Shown: positions 1-8,597 of the stretch, piece by piece
Numbering within the stretch: position 1 is the first letter of the stretch
Layout of the letters: each line of letters opens with the position of its first letter
NCBI GenBank assembly: GCA_018780645.1
Contig: JADMJJ010000026.1
Coordinates: 1-51,483, forward strand
Length of the DNA stretch: 51,483 bases
Direction: 5' to 3'
Source: Burkholderiaceae bacterium
GTDB taxonomy: Bacteria > Pseudomonadota > Gammaproteobacteria > Burkholderiales > Burkholderiaceae_C
Translations under genes and position numbers: made by a program
Notes under the pieces: generated by a model
What the model was told of the DNA's origin: nothing
What the model saw: only the letters and a program-made list of their open reading frames with translations
Database searches by the model: none

Positions 1-2
1 GT

Positions 3-1076
3 GCGTTCGTGGACCTGGGCGGTATCGACGGCCTGCTGCACATCACCGACATGGCCTGGCGCCGTGTCCGTCACCCGTCGGAAGTCGTGACGGTTGGCCA
101 GGAACTGACCGCCAAGGTCCTGAAGTTCGACGCCGAGAAGAACCGCGTCTCGCTGGGTCTGAAGCAGCTGGGCGACGACCCCTGGTTCGGCGTGGCTCGC
201 CGCTATCCGACCGGCACGCGTCTGTTCGGCAAGGTCACCAACATCGCTGACTACGGCGCATTCGTCGAGATCGAGCCGGGCATCGAAGGCCTGGTGCACG
301 TCTCCGAAATGGACTGGACCAACAAGAACGTGGCTCCGTCGAAGATCGTTTCGCTGGGCGACGAAGTCGAAGTCATGGTTCTGGAAATCGACGAAGACAA
401 GCGTCGCATTTCGCTGGGCATGAAGCAGTGCAAGGCCAATCCTTGGGAAGAGTTCGCCGAGAACGTCAAGCGCGGCGACAAGGTGCGCGGCCCCGTCAAG
501 TCGATCACCGACTTCGGCGTGTTCGTGGGCCTGGCCCAGGGCATCGACGGCCTGGTGCACCTGTCCGACCTGTCCTGGAACGAGCCGGGCGAAGCCGCCG
601 TGCGCAACTTCAAGAAGGGTCAAGAAGTTGACGCCGTCGTGTTGGCCGTTGATGTCGAGCGCGAGCGCATCTCGCTGGGCATCAAGCAGCTGGACAGCGA
701 CCCGTTCACGAACTACACCTCGATCAATGATCGCGGCATGATCGTGGTCGGCAAGGTCAAGACCGTTGACGCCCGTGGCGCCGAGATCCAGCTGAGCGAG
801 GAAGTCACCGGCTACCTGCGCGCCTCGGAAATCTCGCGTGACCGCGTGGAAGACGCCCGCAATGTGCTGAAGGATGGCGACGAAGTGTCCGCCCTGATCA
901 TCAACGTGGACCGCAAGACGCGTTCCATCCAGTTGTCGGTCAAGGCCAAGGACAACGCCGACAACCAGGAAGCCATGCAGCGCCTGTCGGCCACGTCCGA
1001 GCGTGAGAACGCCGGCACGACCAGCCTGGGCGCCCTGCTGCGCGCCAAGCTGGACACGCAGAAGGACAACGGCTGA
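3..1076 (+). CDS. rpsA: 30S ribosomal protein S1, 3' part
   Basis: Ribosomal protein S1 helps the 30S subunit bind and unfold mRNA. The reading frame is open at the left edge of the window, so only the C-terminal part is present (about 357 codons of a protein usually near 560 aa). The visible part holds the end of one S1 repeat and three complete S1 (OB-fold) repeats, beginning near bases 207, 468 and 738. Each shows the usual G-x-V-x-x-(I/V)-x-D-(Y/F)-G-x-F-V core and a closing R-(I/V)-S-L-G-x-K-Q. The last repeat is more divergent, with a DARGAEIQL core, as is usual for the final repeat of S1. The stop is followed by hairpins, the second of them a good intrinsic terminator, and then by ihfB, the conserved proteobacterial neighbour. 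Confidence 0.97.
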   Translation, partial: AFVDLGGIDGLLHITDMAWRRVRHPSEVVTVGQELTAKVLKFDAEKNRVSLGLKQLGDDPWFGVARRYPTGTRLFGKVTNIADYGAFVEIEPGIEGLVHVSEMDWTNKNVAPSKIVSLGDEVEVMVLEIDEDKRRISLGMKQCKANPWEEFAENVKRGDKVRGPVKSITDFGVFVGLAQGIDGLVHLSDLSWNEPGEAAVRNFKKGQEVDAVVLAVDVERERISLGIKQLDSDPFTNYTSINDRGMIVVGKVKTVDARGAEIQLSEEVTGYLRASEISRDRVEDARNVLKDGDEVSALIINVDRKTRSIQLSVKAKDNADNQEAMQRLSATSERENAGTTSLGALLRAKLDTQKDNG

Positions 1077-1098
1077 TAGGCCTTGTCAGACAAACCTG

Positions 1099-1124
1099 AG
1101 GGACGGCGCACTGCGCCTGTCCCC
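1099..1124 (+). repeat. Hairpin just after the rpsA stop
   Basis: GGGACGGCGC and GCGCCTGTCCC form a stem with one bulged base and a 3-base loop. There is no T-run, so it is not itself an intrinsic terminator. It may protect the 3' end of the message. Its outer arms (GGGAC...TGTCCC) resemble the repeated hairpins found upstream of lapA and msbA. Confidence 0.4.
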
Positions 1125-1136
1125 CATGTTTAAGGG

Positions 1137-1172
1137 AAAGCCCGCCGTACCTCGTGTACCGCGGGCTTTTTT
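1137..1172 (+). terminator. Rho-independent terminator after rpsA
   Basis: AAAGCCCGC-CGTAC pairs with GTAC-CGCGGGCTTT around a short CTCGT loop, with one mismatch, and the stem ends in a run of six T. It lies 60 bases past the rpsA stop and ahead of ihfB. It should end or attenuate rpsA transcription, so ihfB probably has its own promoter or depends on read-through. Confidence 0.85.
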
Positions 1173-1236
1173 CCTAAATATGCAGGCATGATGTCGAAGC
1201 CTCGCATTCATTCACGCTCAGGAACCTGCTCCCGCC

Positions 1237-1554
1237 ATGACCCGATCCGACCTCGTTGCACAACTGGCTGAACGCTTCACCCAGATCACGCAGCGTGACA
1301 CCGAGTTCGCCGTCAAGACCATTCTGGACGCGATGTCCGACGCGCTGGCCAAGGGCCACCGCATCGAGATCCGCGGCTTCGGCAGCTTCTCGATCAACCG
1401 CCGTCCGCCCCGCGTCGGCCGCAATCCACGCAGCGGCGAGCAGGTCACCATCCCCGAGAAGCTGGTGCCCCACTTCAAGCCGGGCAAGGCGCTGCGCGAA
1501 GCGGTGGACCTGCAGACGGTGCATGACGAAGCCGCGGCACCTACCCAAGATTGA
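1237..1554 (+). CDS. ihfB: Integration host factor subunit beta
   Basis: IHF-beta, half of the heterodimeric nucleoid protein that bends DNA sharply at specific sites. The 105-aa protein begins [11 protein letters not shown] and has the HU/IHF fold: two N-terminal helices, the conserved [11 protein letters not shown] strand, and the DNA-binding arm with RNPRSGEQV, where the proline intercalates into DNA. The short tail (about 12 residues past the core) is typical of betaproteobacterial IHF-beta. The ATG at 1237 is preceded by an AGGA about 11 bases upstream, and the start matches the family. It follows rpsA, as in most proteobacteria. The stop is about 90 bases before lapA and only 13 bases before the hairpin repeat at 1568. 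Confidence 0.97.
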   Translation: MTRSDLVAQLAERFTQITQRDTEFAVKTILDAMSDALAKGHRIEIRGFGSFSINRRPPRVGRNPRSGEQVTIPEKLVPHFKPGKALREAVDLQTVHDEAAAPTQD

Positions 1555-1567
1555 GGTGCGCCTGTTC

Positions 1568-1631
1568 CAGTCAGTTGGGGACAGCGCTATCGGCCATGCT
1601 TCGCATGGGTCAAAAGGTCTGTCCCGCAAAG
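1568..1631 (+). repeat. Repeated hairpin element, copy 1 (upstream of lapA)
   Basis: The element starts with CAGTCAGTTGGGGACAG and ends with GGTCTGTCCCGCAAAG. The arms GGGACAG/CTGTCCC pair, and the interior holds its own hairpin CCATGC-TTC-GCATGG. It lies 15 bases before the lapA ATG. The same two flanks recur at 6675-6727 before msbA, with a different interior. It could be a REP-like palindrome or a regulatory leader. The sequence does not show which. Confidence 0.6.
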
Positions 1632-1645
1632 TCTAGAATCGCCCG

Positions 1646-1954
1646 ATGCGACTGATCGTCTGGGCCCTTCGCGGCCTGCTCTTCTTTGCCCTGTTTGCCT
1701 TCGCGCTGAACAACAGCCAGGAGGCCGGCGTGCGCTGGTTCTTCGGCCATGAGTGGCATGCACCGATGGTCATCATCGTGCTGGTGGCCTTCGCCATGGG
1801 CTGCGCCTTCGGCGTGCTGGCCATGGTGCCGGCCTGGTGGCGTCAGCGCCGCCAGGCGCAGCGCAAGCATGCCGCCGCCCCGGCGGCGCCGGCCCCTGCG
1901 CCAGCCGTCCCCGCGCCCGACCACCTGAACAGCAGCCTGCCCAATGGACTTTGA
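1646..1954 (+). CDS. lapA: LapA family inner-membrane protein
   Basis: Small LapA/YciS-family membrane protein of 102 aa, partner of LapB in LPS assembly control. Two hydrophobic segments are visible (roughly residues 3-21 and 39-62) with the family's 'ALNNSQ' turn between them. After the second segment comes a basic stretch (WWRQRRQAQRK) and then a low-complexity Ala/Pro tail. In gammaproteobacteria LapA and LapB tune LpxC turnover and so LPS amount. I assume the same role here. The gene overlaps lapB by 11 bases, indicating co-translation. The start is close to a repeated hairpin, so its expression may be set by that element. Confidence 0.85.
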   Translation: MRLIVWALRGLLFFALFAFALNNSQEAGVRWFFGHEWHAPMVIIVLVAFAMGCAFGVLAMVPAWWRQRRQAQRKHAAAPAAPAPAPAVPAPDHLNSSLPNGL

Positions 1955-3092
1955 TCTGCAGTGGTTGCTGATCGCGTTGCCGGTCGCTTTCGGCCTGGGC
2001 TGGCTGGCCTCGCGGCTGGACCTGCGCCAGTGGAAGCGCGAACAGCGTGACGCGCCCAAGGCTTATTTCAAGGGTCTGAACCTGTTGCTCAACGAGCAGC
2101 AGGACAAGGCCATCGACGCCTTCATCGAGGCGGTGCAGAGCGACCCCGACACCTCGGAGTTGCACTTCGCCCTGGGCAATCTGTTCCGCCGCCGCGGCGA
2201 GTACGAGCGCGCAGTGCGCGTGCACCAGCACCTGCTGCAGCGCGGTGATCTGCCCCGAGCGGAGCGCGAACGGGCCCAGCATGCGCTGGCCCAGGACTTT
2301 CTGAAGGCCGGCCTGTTCGACCGCGCCGAAGAGGCCTTCAAGGCCCTGGACGGTACGCCGTTCGAGCTCGAAGCGCGGCTGGCCCGCCTGTCGCTGTACG
2401 AGCGCTCGCGCGAGTGGCGTCAGGCGATCGAGATCGCCCGCCTGCTGGAGCGCAGCGGCACCGGGTCCTTCGCCTCGCGCATCGCGCATTACTGGTGCGA
2501 GCTGGCGCTGGAGGCCCAGGCCGCGCACAAGGACGAAGACGCTGCTCAGGCCTTGCTCAATGCCATTGCCGCCTCTCCGCAGTCGGCCCGGGGCCATGTC
2601 TTGACCGGCCAGAGCCTGACACGGCGCGGACTACACGCCGAGGCGATGGCCGCCTATGCCCAGCTGATCGCGCTGAACCCCGAGGCTTTCAATCTGGTCG
2701 CCAAGGACTATGCAGATGCCGCCCTGGCCTGCGGCCAGCAGGCCACGGCCCACACCAGCCTGCTCGCCCAGTACCAGCGCACGCCCAGCATGCCGCTGCT
2801 GCTGGCGCTGGAAAAGGTCGAGCCGGACCGCAACGCCCAGTGCCACCGGCTGCAGGAGCACTTGCGCCTTCAACCGACCCTGTCGGCCGCGCAGCTCCTG
2901 TTGAGCGTGCGCAGCAATGCGCTGCCCGAGCCTGAGGCCAGCCTGATCAACACCGCCCTGGAGCGCGCCGGCCGGCCGCTGCAGCGCTACCGCTGCGCCG
3001 CCTGCGGCTTCGAAGCCCAGCACTACTTCTGGCAATGCCCCGGCTGCCTGGGCTGGGACACCTACCCGCCGCGCCGCGTAGAGGAACTGTGA
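1944..3092 (+). CDS. lapB: Lipopolysaccharide assembly protein B (TPR)
   Basis: LapB/YciM, a membrane-anchored TPR protein that regulates LPS synthesis, in Escherichia coli by promoting FtsH cleavage of LpxC. The 382-aa product has an N-terminal membrane anchor (about residues 5-22), a basic juxtamembrane stretch, a long array of TPR-like helical pairs (about 40-330), and the diagnostic C-terminal rubredoxin-like metal-binding knuckles: C351-x2-C354 and C365-x2-C368, followed by LGWDTYPP. Length and domain order match the family. It is coupled upstream to lapA (11-base overlap), and its TGA shares a base with the ATG of the next gene, so the following glycosyltransferases are probably in the same transcript. 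Confidence 0.92.
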   Translation: MDFDLQWLLIALPVAFGLGWLASRLDLRQWKREQRDAPKAYFKGLNLLLNEQQDKAIDAFIEAVQSDPDTSELHFALGNLFRRRGEYERAVRVHQHLLQRGDLPRAERERAQHALAQDFLKAGLFDRAEEAFKALDGTPFELEARLARLSLYERSREWRQAIEIARLLERSGTGSFASRIAHYWCELALEAQAAHKDEDAAQALLNAIAASPQSARGHVLTGQSLTRRGLHAEAMAAYAQLIALNPEAFNLVAKDYADAALACGQQATAHTSLLAQYQRTPSMPLLLALEKVEPDRNAQCHRLQEHLRLQPTLSAAQLLLSVRSNALPEPEASLINTALERAGRPLQRYRCAACGFEAQHYFWQCPGCLGWDTYPPRRVEEL

Positions 3093-3841
3093 TGCCGCCC
3101 GAGACCGCCAGCGCGCCAGACCGCGTCATCCTGTGCATGAAATGGGGCACCAAGTACGGCCCCGAGTACGTCAATCGCCTGTACGCGATGGTGCGCAGGC
3201 ACCTCAAGGGCGACTTCCGCTTCGTCTGCCTGACCGATAGAAGCGAAGGCATTCGCGCCGAGGTGCAATGCCTGCCCATCCCCGAGCTGAAGCTGCCCGC
3301 CGGCATTCCGGAGCGCGGCTGGACCAAACTGACCACTTTCGAGGCCGATCTGCATGGCCTCAAGGGAACGGCGCTGTTCCTCGATCTGGACGTGGTCATC
3401 GTCGATGACATCACGCCCTTCTTCGAGGTGCCCGGCGAGTTTCTGATCATCCATGACTGGAAGCGGCCCTGGCGCGTCACCGGCAACTCCTCGGTCTACC
3501 GCTTCACGCTGGGCGCGCATGCCGATGTGCTGGCCAAGTTCCGCACCGAGCACGAGGCGATACGCCAAGAGTTCCGCAACGAGCAGGCCTATCTGTCGGA
3601 CGAGATGCATAGGCAAGGCCGTTTGCAGTACTGGGACGACGCCTGGTGCGCCAGCTACAAATACCACTGCATCCCGGCCTGGCCGACCAGCTTTTGGCGC
3701 GAGCCTTTCATTCCGAACGGCGCGCGCATCCTGATCTTCCACGGCGTGATGAACCCGCCCGACGCGCTGGCCGGCCGCAATAACGGCAATTGGCGCCATG
3801 CCAGGCCGGCGCCCTGGATCGCCCAGCACTGGCGCGAGTGA
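3092..3841 (+). CDS. Putative glycosyltransferase (GT-A like)
   Basis: A 249-aa cytoplasmic protein that looks like a small GT-A glycosyltransferase of the LPS-modification kind. Near the middle is FLDLDVVIVDD (D98-x-D100), a typical metal/nucleotide-sugar binding DxD after a hydrophobic strand. It is followed by a stretch with HDW, NSSVYRF and a late IPNGARILIFHG strand, all consistent with that fold. I chose the ATG at 3092 because it overlaps the lapB stop (TGATG). Longer in-frame starts lie inside lapB. The TGA at the end overlaps the ATG of the next gene in the same way. The substrate is unknown. The context (lapB, GT25, msbA) suggests lipid A-core or O-chain sugars. Confidence 0.7.
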   Translation: MPPETASAPDRVILCMKWGTKYGPEYVNRLYAMVRRHLKGDFRFVCLTDRSEGIRAEVQCLPIPELKLPAGIPERGWTKLTTFEADLHGLKGTALFLDLDVVIVDDITPFFEVPGEFLIIHDWKRPWRVTGNSSVYRFTLGAHADVLAKFRTEHEAIRQEFRNEQAYLSDEMHRQGRLQYWDDAWCASYKYHCIPAWPTSFWREPFIPNGARILIFHGVMNPPDALAGRNNGNWRHARPAPWIAQHWRE

Positions 3842-4590
3842 TGGTGGGCCTGCCGCAGCCACTGGCCCTGCCGGTCGTCTACATCAATCTGGACAGCGAC
3901 GGCGACCGCCGGGCGCGCCTGCAGGGCGAGTTCGAGCGACTGGGCCTGGCCGCCGAGCGCTTCACCGCCACCCGCTGGACCGAGCTGCCCCAGGGCGAGC
4001 AGGACCGCCTCTACTCGGCCGCGCTGAATGCGCAGCAGTTCCACAAGCCGCTGGTCAATGGCGAGAAGGGTTGCTACGCCAGCCATCTGAACGCCTGGCG
4101 CCAGTTGCTGGACGGCCCGCACCCGGCCCTGGTGGTGCTGGAGGACGATGTGCGCCCCAAACCAGAGTTCGCGGCCGTGATCGCCGCCATTGCCGCGCTG
4201 CCACCGGGCTGGGACATGATCAAGCTGATCGGCCGCGACAGTGAAAAACTCAGCCGCCGCGCGCCGCTGACCTCGGGCTTCGAACTGGTGGACTACCGCC
4301 GCGTGCCCAGCCTCACCGCCGGTTATGTGCTCAGCCGCAGCGGTGCGCAAAAGCTGCTGGCCAGCCGCATCCCCTTCGGCCGGCCCATCGATGTAGACCT
4401 GCGCCACTGGTGGGAGAACGATCTGCGTGTGCAGGGCGTGCTGCCGGCCGCGATCGAACTGGACGAGACCAGCTTCCAGAGTTCGATAGGCGCCAAGGTC
4501 AGCGAGGCCGGTCTCGGCGCCAAGTTCCGCAAGTTCCGCCGCAAGTTCGGCTACACGGTGCTGAACGCCTGGCATGGCGCGCGCCGCTGA
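3841..4590 (+). CDS. Glycosyltransferase family 25 protein
   Basis: GT25 family (LPS core galactosyl/glucosyltransferase type), 249 aa. The family signature is clear: VVYINLDSDGDRR near the N-terminus (residues 12-24), GEKGCYASHLNAW (74-86) and the acidic VLEDDV (residues 99-104). The remainder (DYRRVPSLTAGYVLSRSGA) matches the conserved C-terminal half. The ATG at 3841 overlaps the previous stop by one base, so the two are translationally coupled; I prefer it to an upstream in-frame start inside the preceding gene. It likely adds a sugar to the LPS core or a surface glycan. Acceptor and donor cannot be told from sequence. Confidence 0.82.
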   Translation: MVGLPQPLALPVVYINLDSDGDRRARLQGEFERLGLAAERFTATRWTELPQGEQDRLYSAALNAQQFHKPLVNGEKGCYASHLNAWRQLLDGPHPALVVLEDDVRPKPEFAAVIAAIAALPPGWDMIKLIGRDSEKLSRRAPLTSGFELVDYRRVPSLTAGYVLSRSGAQKLLASRIPFGRPIDVDLRHWWENDLRVQGVLPAAIELDETSFQSSIGAKVSEAGLGAKFRKFRRKFGYTVLNAWHGARR

Positions 4591-4600
4591 GGAAGCCGCC

Positions 4601-5437
4601 ATGACCGAGATCAACGCCTCTGCCCAGCCGCTGGTGCTGATCTCATGGGATGGCAAGACCCAGCCGCTGCGGTGCCTGCATCTGGACGCCGCACCGCAGT
4701 TCAGCATCGTGCTGTTCGATTTCTCCGGCACCTGTGACCAGACCGAGTTGGTGGTTCAGGGCCTGAGGTGCCAGGTCTTGTCTGGCGCGACCGAATGCAA
4801 GGGCGAGATCTACCAGGCGCTGGCCGCCCATCTGTCAGAGGCGTCGGTCCTGCCCGAGTACGTGAGCCTGATCGACGACGACATCATCATCGGCGTCAGT
4901 GACATCAACCGTGCGCTGCACCTGGCCCGCGCCACCGGCCTGGACGTGTTCTCGCCCTGCCTGAGCCACGACAGCCACTACACCCATCGCTGGACCCTGC
5001 AGCAAGGCCATGCCATGGCCCATCCGGTGGACTGGGTCGAGGTGATGATGCCCTTCTATCGCGGCAAGCTCTTCATGGCCGGCGCGCCGCACTACGCGGG
5101 CAATGTCTCGTCATGGGGCATAGACAAGTACCTGATGCCGACCTTGCAGAAGCTGATGGGCATAGAGCGCACGGCAATCCTGAACACGATTGTGGCCAGC
5201 CATGTGCGGCCGGTCACCAGCGGGCAGAAGACCTATCGCAATGGCCGCACGGCGGCGATGGAGCGCGATGCGCTGAAGGCCGCTTGCATCGCATTGATCG
5301 AGCGCGAGAGACCTGAGCTGAAGCACGGCGACTGGTACCGGCGCATCTTTGTGCAGCGTCACAGCCGCACCGCCTGGCAGCGCCTGATCTACGGCCTGGG
5401 CCGGCCGATCAGGCGCTGGCTGGAGCGCAGTACCTAG
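4601..5437 (+). CDS. Putative glycosyltransferase-like protein (DDD motif)
   Basis: A 278-aa protein whose central part reads SLIDDDIII (acidic triad D92-D94 after a hydrophobic strand) followed by SDINRAL and FSPCLSHDS. This resembles the DUF707-type/GT-A fold of nucleotide-sugar enzymes, but I am not certain of the family. The C-terminus is basic (about the last 30 residues) and could contact the membrane. I chose ATG 4601 because GAGGAAG precedes it; a longer in-frame start at 4574 would overlap the GT25 gene by 17 bases. It is the third of three consecutive small sugar-transfer-like genes. Its TAG stop lies in a CTAG shared with the stop of the opposing GT4 gene. Confidence 0.6.
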   Translation: MTEINASAQPLVLISWDGKTQPLRCLHLDAAPQFSIVLFDFSGTCDQTELVVQGLRCQVLSGATECKGEIYQALAAHLSEASVLPEYVSLIDDDIIIGVSDINRALHLARATGLDVFSPCLSHDSHYTHRWTLQQGHAMAHPVDWVEVMMPFYRGKLFMAGAPHYAGNVSSWGIDKYLMPTLQKLMGIERTAILNTIVASHVRPVTSGQKTYRNGRTAAMERDALKAACIALIERERPELKHGDWYRRIFVQRHSRTAWQRLIYGLGRPIRRWLERST

Positions 5438-6597
5438 GCCTTGGCGGCCAGGCCGACCAGCAAGTCCTCGTAGCGCTGGGTCATCAAGGCCAGCCCATGT
5501 TCCTCCAGCGCCCGCCGACGCGCCGCCTGGGCCACGCGGCTGCCCAGACCCGGGTCGCGCAGCAGCTCGGACAGCACGTCGGCCAGGGCCTTGGCATCGC
5601 CCTCGGGCACCAGAAAGCCGGTCACCTGGTCGATGATCAGCTCCTGCACCCCCGGCACGGCCGAGCCGACCACCGCGCAGCCGGCCGCCATACCCTCGAC
5701 CAGGGACAGCGGCATGCCCTCCCAGTGAGTGGACAGCACGCAGATCTGCTGAGTCATCAAGAGCTCGGGCACGCCCTTGTGGTGACCCAGAAACCGCACC
5801 TGGCCCTGCAGACCCAGCCTGGCGACCTCGGCCTCGGCCTCGGCGCGCAGCGAGGCCTTGCCGCCGCCGGCCAGCAGCACCGGCGGGGTCAGGCCCTGGG
5901 CTTTCAGCAGCGCAATGGCGCGTATCAAGGTCAGATGGTCCTTCTGCCGCGCAAAGCGGGCCGACATCACGATGCCAGGTATGCGTGCCTCGTAAGCATG
6001 CAGCTCCGCGTCGGCGAAGGGCTCCATGCGTATGCCGTTCGGTATCGCCAGCGTCTTTGCCTTGGGGAAGCCCAACTCGACCAGGCGGCACCGCACGCCC
6101 TCGGACACACCCACCAGCCAGGCCGTGCGGGCGCTCAGCCAGCGCGCCTGCGCCAGGCGCCAGCGCGTGTAGCGCTCGCGGGTGTTGTGCTCCACCTGCA
6201 CCAGGGCCTTCACCCCGGCCCACAGGCCCGCGTGCCGGCCCAGCAGGTGCTCCGGGAAACCATGGGCTACCAGCACTTCGGGCTTGAAGTCGCGACAGAT
6301 CTTGGCCAGGGCCCAGATCGTGGCCAGGTGCGACCAGCCGGGCACGACACGCACGGCCAGCCCCTGATCTCGCAAGGCCTGGACGCGGGCCGAATCGGTG
6401 TTGCGCTTGCGCCTGAGCACCAGCAGCGGCTCGACGCGATGGCCGGCCAGCGAAGCGCTGGCCAGATCGACGGCCACCTGGGTGGCGCCCGAAAATCCGC
6501 CGGTCACAAAATGCAGCACGCGCACCGGCTGAGTCGAGCCGTGCGTCAGTGCAAGGGTGTCCAGGTCATGGCGGCTCTGAGGCGCTTCAGAAATCAT
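5434..6597 (-). CDS. Glycosyltransferase family 4 (group 1) protein
   Basis: GT-B fold glycosyltransferase of 387 aa. The N-terminal domain starts VRVLHFVTGGFSGATQVA, the usual donor-side glycine-rich loop. The C-terminal domain shows IVMSARFARQKD (the 'GR...KG' position), LLAGGGKA, VRFLGH and then the GT4 E-x7-E region in WEGMPLSLVEGMAAGCAVV. I took the ATG at 6597 (MISEAP) because the upstream extension is arginine-rich and reaches into the promoter region of msbA. It is divergent from msbA and convergent with the preceding glycosyltransferase, overlapping it by four bases. It probably builds LPS core, O-antigen or capsule. The acceptor is unknown. Confidence 0.85.
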   Translation of the reverse strand: MISEAPQSRHDLDTLALTHGSTQPVRVLHFVTGGFSGATQVAVDLASASLAGHRVEPLLVLRRKRNTDSARVQALRDQGLAVRVVPGWSHLATIWALAKICRDFKPEVLVAHGFPEHLLGRHAGLWAGVKALVQVEHNTRERYTRWRLAQARWLSARTAWLVGVSEGVRCRLVELGFPKAKTLAIPNGIRMEPFADAELHAYEARIPGIVMSARFARQKDHLTLIRAIALLKAQGLTPPVLLAGGGKASLRAEAEAEVARLGLQGQVRFLGHHKGVPELLMTQQICVLSTHWEGMPLSLVEGMAAGCAVVGSAVPGVQELIIDQVTGFLVPEGDAKALADVLSELLRDPGLGSRVAQAARRRALEEHGLALMTQRYEDLLVGLAAKA

Positions 6598-6674
6598 GCG
6601 GCGAGTATATGCAGCGCCCCTGGCGGAACGCAGCAGCCGCTGCGCTAGAGTGTGGCCCACAACACAAAATCCCC

Positions 6675-6727
6675 CAGTCAGTTGGGGACAGAGCACTTCG
6701 TGGTCTGTCCCACAAAGCTATCTATAT
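6675..6727 (+). repeat. Repeated hairpin element, copy 2 (upstream of msbA)
   Basis: Same flanks as the copy before lapA: CAGTCAGTTGGGGACAG ... GGTCTGTCCCACAAAG. Here the arms GGGACAGA/TCTGTCCC enclose a compact CAC-TTC-GTG hairpin. It ends 9 bases before the msbA ATG at 6737 and sits in the divergent region shared with the GT4 gene. Confidence 0.6.
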
Positions 6728-6736
6728 CGCCTGCCA

Positions 6737-8464
6737 ATGACCGCCTCCCACCCGTCCCCCGCCCGCCGCTTCTGGGCCTTTGTTCGCCCGCATCGCAAGG
6801 GCCTGGTGGTGTCGGTGCTCGCCTTTCTGCTGGCCTCGGCCACCGAGCCACTGGTGCCCTGGCTGCTGAAGTTCGTGCTCGACGAGGGCTTTAGCAGCGA
6901 GATGAGCTTCCCGATCTGGGCCGTGCCGCTGACCCTGATCGGCCTGTTCGCCGCGCGCGGCCTGTTCGCCTTCAGCGGCGCCTACATGATGAACCGCACC
7001 GCCTCGCGCACCGTGCTGGACATCCGCCAGGCGCTGATGCGCAGCGTCATACGCGCCGACGCCAAGCTGTTCAGCCATATGACGCCGGCCGAGGCGGTGA
7101 CCAAGGTGGTCAGCAACCCCCATGAGCTGACCAATTTGATGAGCGGCGCGCTGACCACCATACTGCGCGATGGCAGCACCAGCATCGTGATGCTGGCCTA
7201 TCTGTTCTACCTGAACTGGCGGCTCACCCTGCTGACCCTGGTCGTCGTGCCGGTGCTGGGCGTGGCCGTGCGCCTGATCCACAGGCGGGCCAAGCGGCTG
7301 GGCACCCAGGCCTACGACTCGCAGATGCGCCTGGTCTCGGTCGTCGATGACATTGCCCGAGCCTGGCGCGTCGTGCGCACCTTCGACGCCGGCGCATGGG
7401 AGGCGGCCCGCTTCGAGCGCGAAGCCCGCCATCTGCAGCGCATGACCTTGAAGAACGCCGCATCGAGCGCGCTGATGAGCCCGGTGTCCCAGGTCGTGGC
7501 CAGCGTCGGCCTGGCCATCATCCTGACCCTTGCCCTGGTGCAGGCCCAACAGCAGCGCGCCACCGTCGGCGAGTTCGTCGCCTTCATCACCGCCATGCTG
7601 CTGCTGATCTCCAAGGTGCGGCACCTGACCGATGTATCGCAGCCGGTGCTGAGCAGCCTGGTCGTCGCCCGCGGCTGTTTCGAGCTGCTGGACGTACCGC
7701 CCGAGCCCGATGGCGGCACGCTCAGCCTGGAACAGTGCCGTGGCGACATCCGCTTCGAGGACGTAACCCTGCAGTACGACGGTGCCGAACGCGCGGCGCT
7801 GAACGGTTTCACGCTGCAGGTCGGTGCCGGCCAGACGATCGCGCTGGTGGGGGCCTCGGGGGCCGGCAAATCGACCATCGTCAGCGCGCTCCTGGGCTTT
7901 GTGGCACCGAGCAACGGCCGCATCACCCTGGACGGTGTCGACATCCAGCAGCTGAAAAAGGCCTCGCTGCGCCGCCAGTTCGCCGTGGTCTCGCAAGACA
8001 TCGTGCTGTTCGACGGCAGCCTGGCCGACAACGTGATCTACGCCAGCCCGCGCGACGAGGCCCGGCTGGAACGGTCCTTGCGCGCCGCCAATCTGTGGGA
8101 CTTCGCCATCAGCCAGCCCGAGGGCCTGCAGACCCTGGTCGGTGCCAACGGCAGCAAGCTGTCCGGCGGCCAGCGCCAACGCCTGGCGATCGCCCGGGCG
8201 CTGTACAAGGACGCGCCGATCTGGGTATTTGACGAAGCGACTTCGGCCTTGGACACCGAGAGCGAGCGCGCCGTCCAGCAGGCGCTGGAGCAGTGGCATG
8301 GGCGCAAGACCCTGATCGTCATCGCTCACCGCCTAAGTACGGTGCGCCATGCCGACTGCATCCATGTGCTGGCCGATGGCCGCGTCATCGAGCAGGGCCG
8401 GCACGAGGAACTGATGGCGCTTGGTACGGCCTACGCGGCCATGGTCGCGGCCCAGCATCAATAG
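6737..8464 (+). CDS. msbA: MsbA-type lipid A/LPS flippase (ABC exporter)
   Basis: Half-transporter of 575 aa that as a dimer flips lipid A-core across the inner membrane. The N-terminal ABC transmembrane type-1 domain (about 20-300) has six hydrophobic segments. The ATPase domain contains Walker A GASGAGKS (372-379), the signature LSGGQ (475-479), Walker B IWVFDEA, a D-loop SALD and the H-loop IVIAHR. I chose ATG 6737 (MTASHPSP); the upstream extension runs through the repeated hairpin. Placement beside four glycosyltransferase genes and lapAB supports the LPS assignment, although a related lipid or peptide exporter cannot be excluded. No dedicated lpxK is adjacent here. Confidence 0.85.
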   Translation: MTASHPSPARRFWAFVRPHRKGLVVSVLAFLLASATEPLVPWLLKFVLDEGFSSEMSFPIWAVPLTLIGLFAARGLFAFSGAYMMNRTASRTVLDIRQALMRSVIRADAKLFSHMTPAEAVTKVVSNPHELTNLMSGALTTILRDGSTSIVMLAYLFYLNWRLTLLTLVVVPVLGVAVRLIHRRAKRLGTQAYDSQMRLVSVVDDIARAWRVVRTFDAGAWEAARFEREARHLQRMTLKNAASSALMSPVSQVVASVGLAIILTLALVQAQQQRATVGEFVAFITAMLLLISKVRHLTDVSQPVLSSLVVARGCFELLDVPPEPDGGTLSLEQCRGDIRFEDVTLQYDGAERAALNGFTLQVGAGQTIALVGASGAGKSTIVSALLGFVAPSNGRITLDGVDIQQLKKASLRRQFAVVSQDIVLFDGSLADNVIYASPRDEARLERSLRAANLWDFAISQPEGLQTLVGANGSKLSGGQRQRLAIARALYKDAPIWVFDEATSALDTESERAVQQALEQWHGRKTLIVIAHRLSTVRHADCIHVLADGRVIEQGRHEELMALGTAYAAMVAAQHQ

Positions 8465-8597
8465 CCTGGGTAAACCAGAACTATTTGCCGCCACCATACG
8501 GCGTTATGCTAGCGCCGGGCCAGGCCCTTGCCTGCCTCCGCGCGGCGTCGCCGCTTGAACCGGGCGCCGCACCATCCACTTACCAGGGAGAGCGCTT

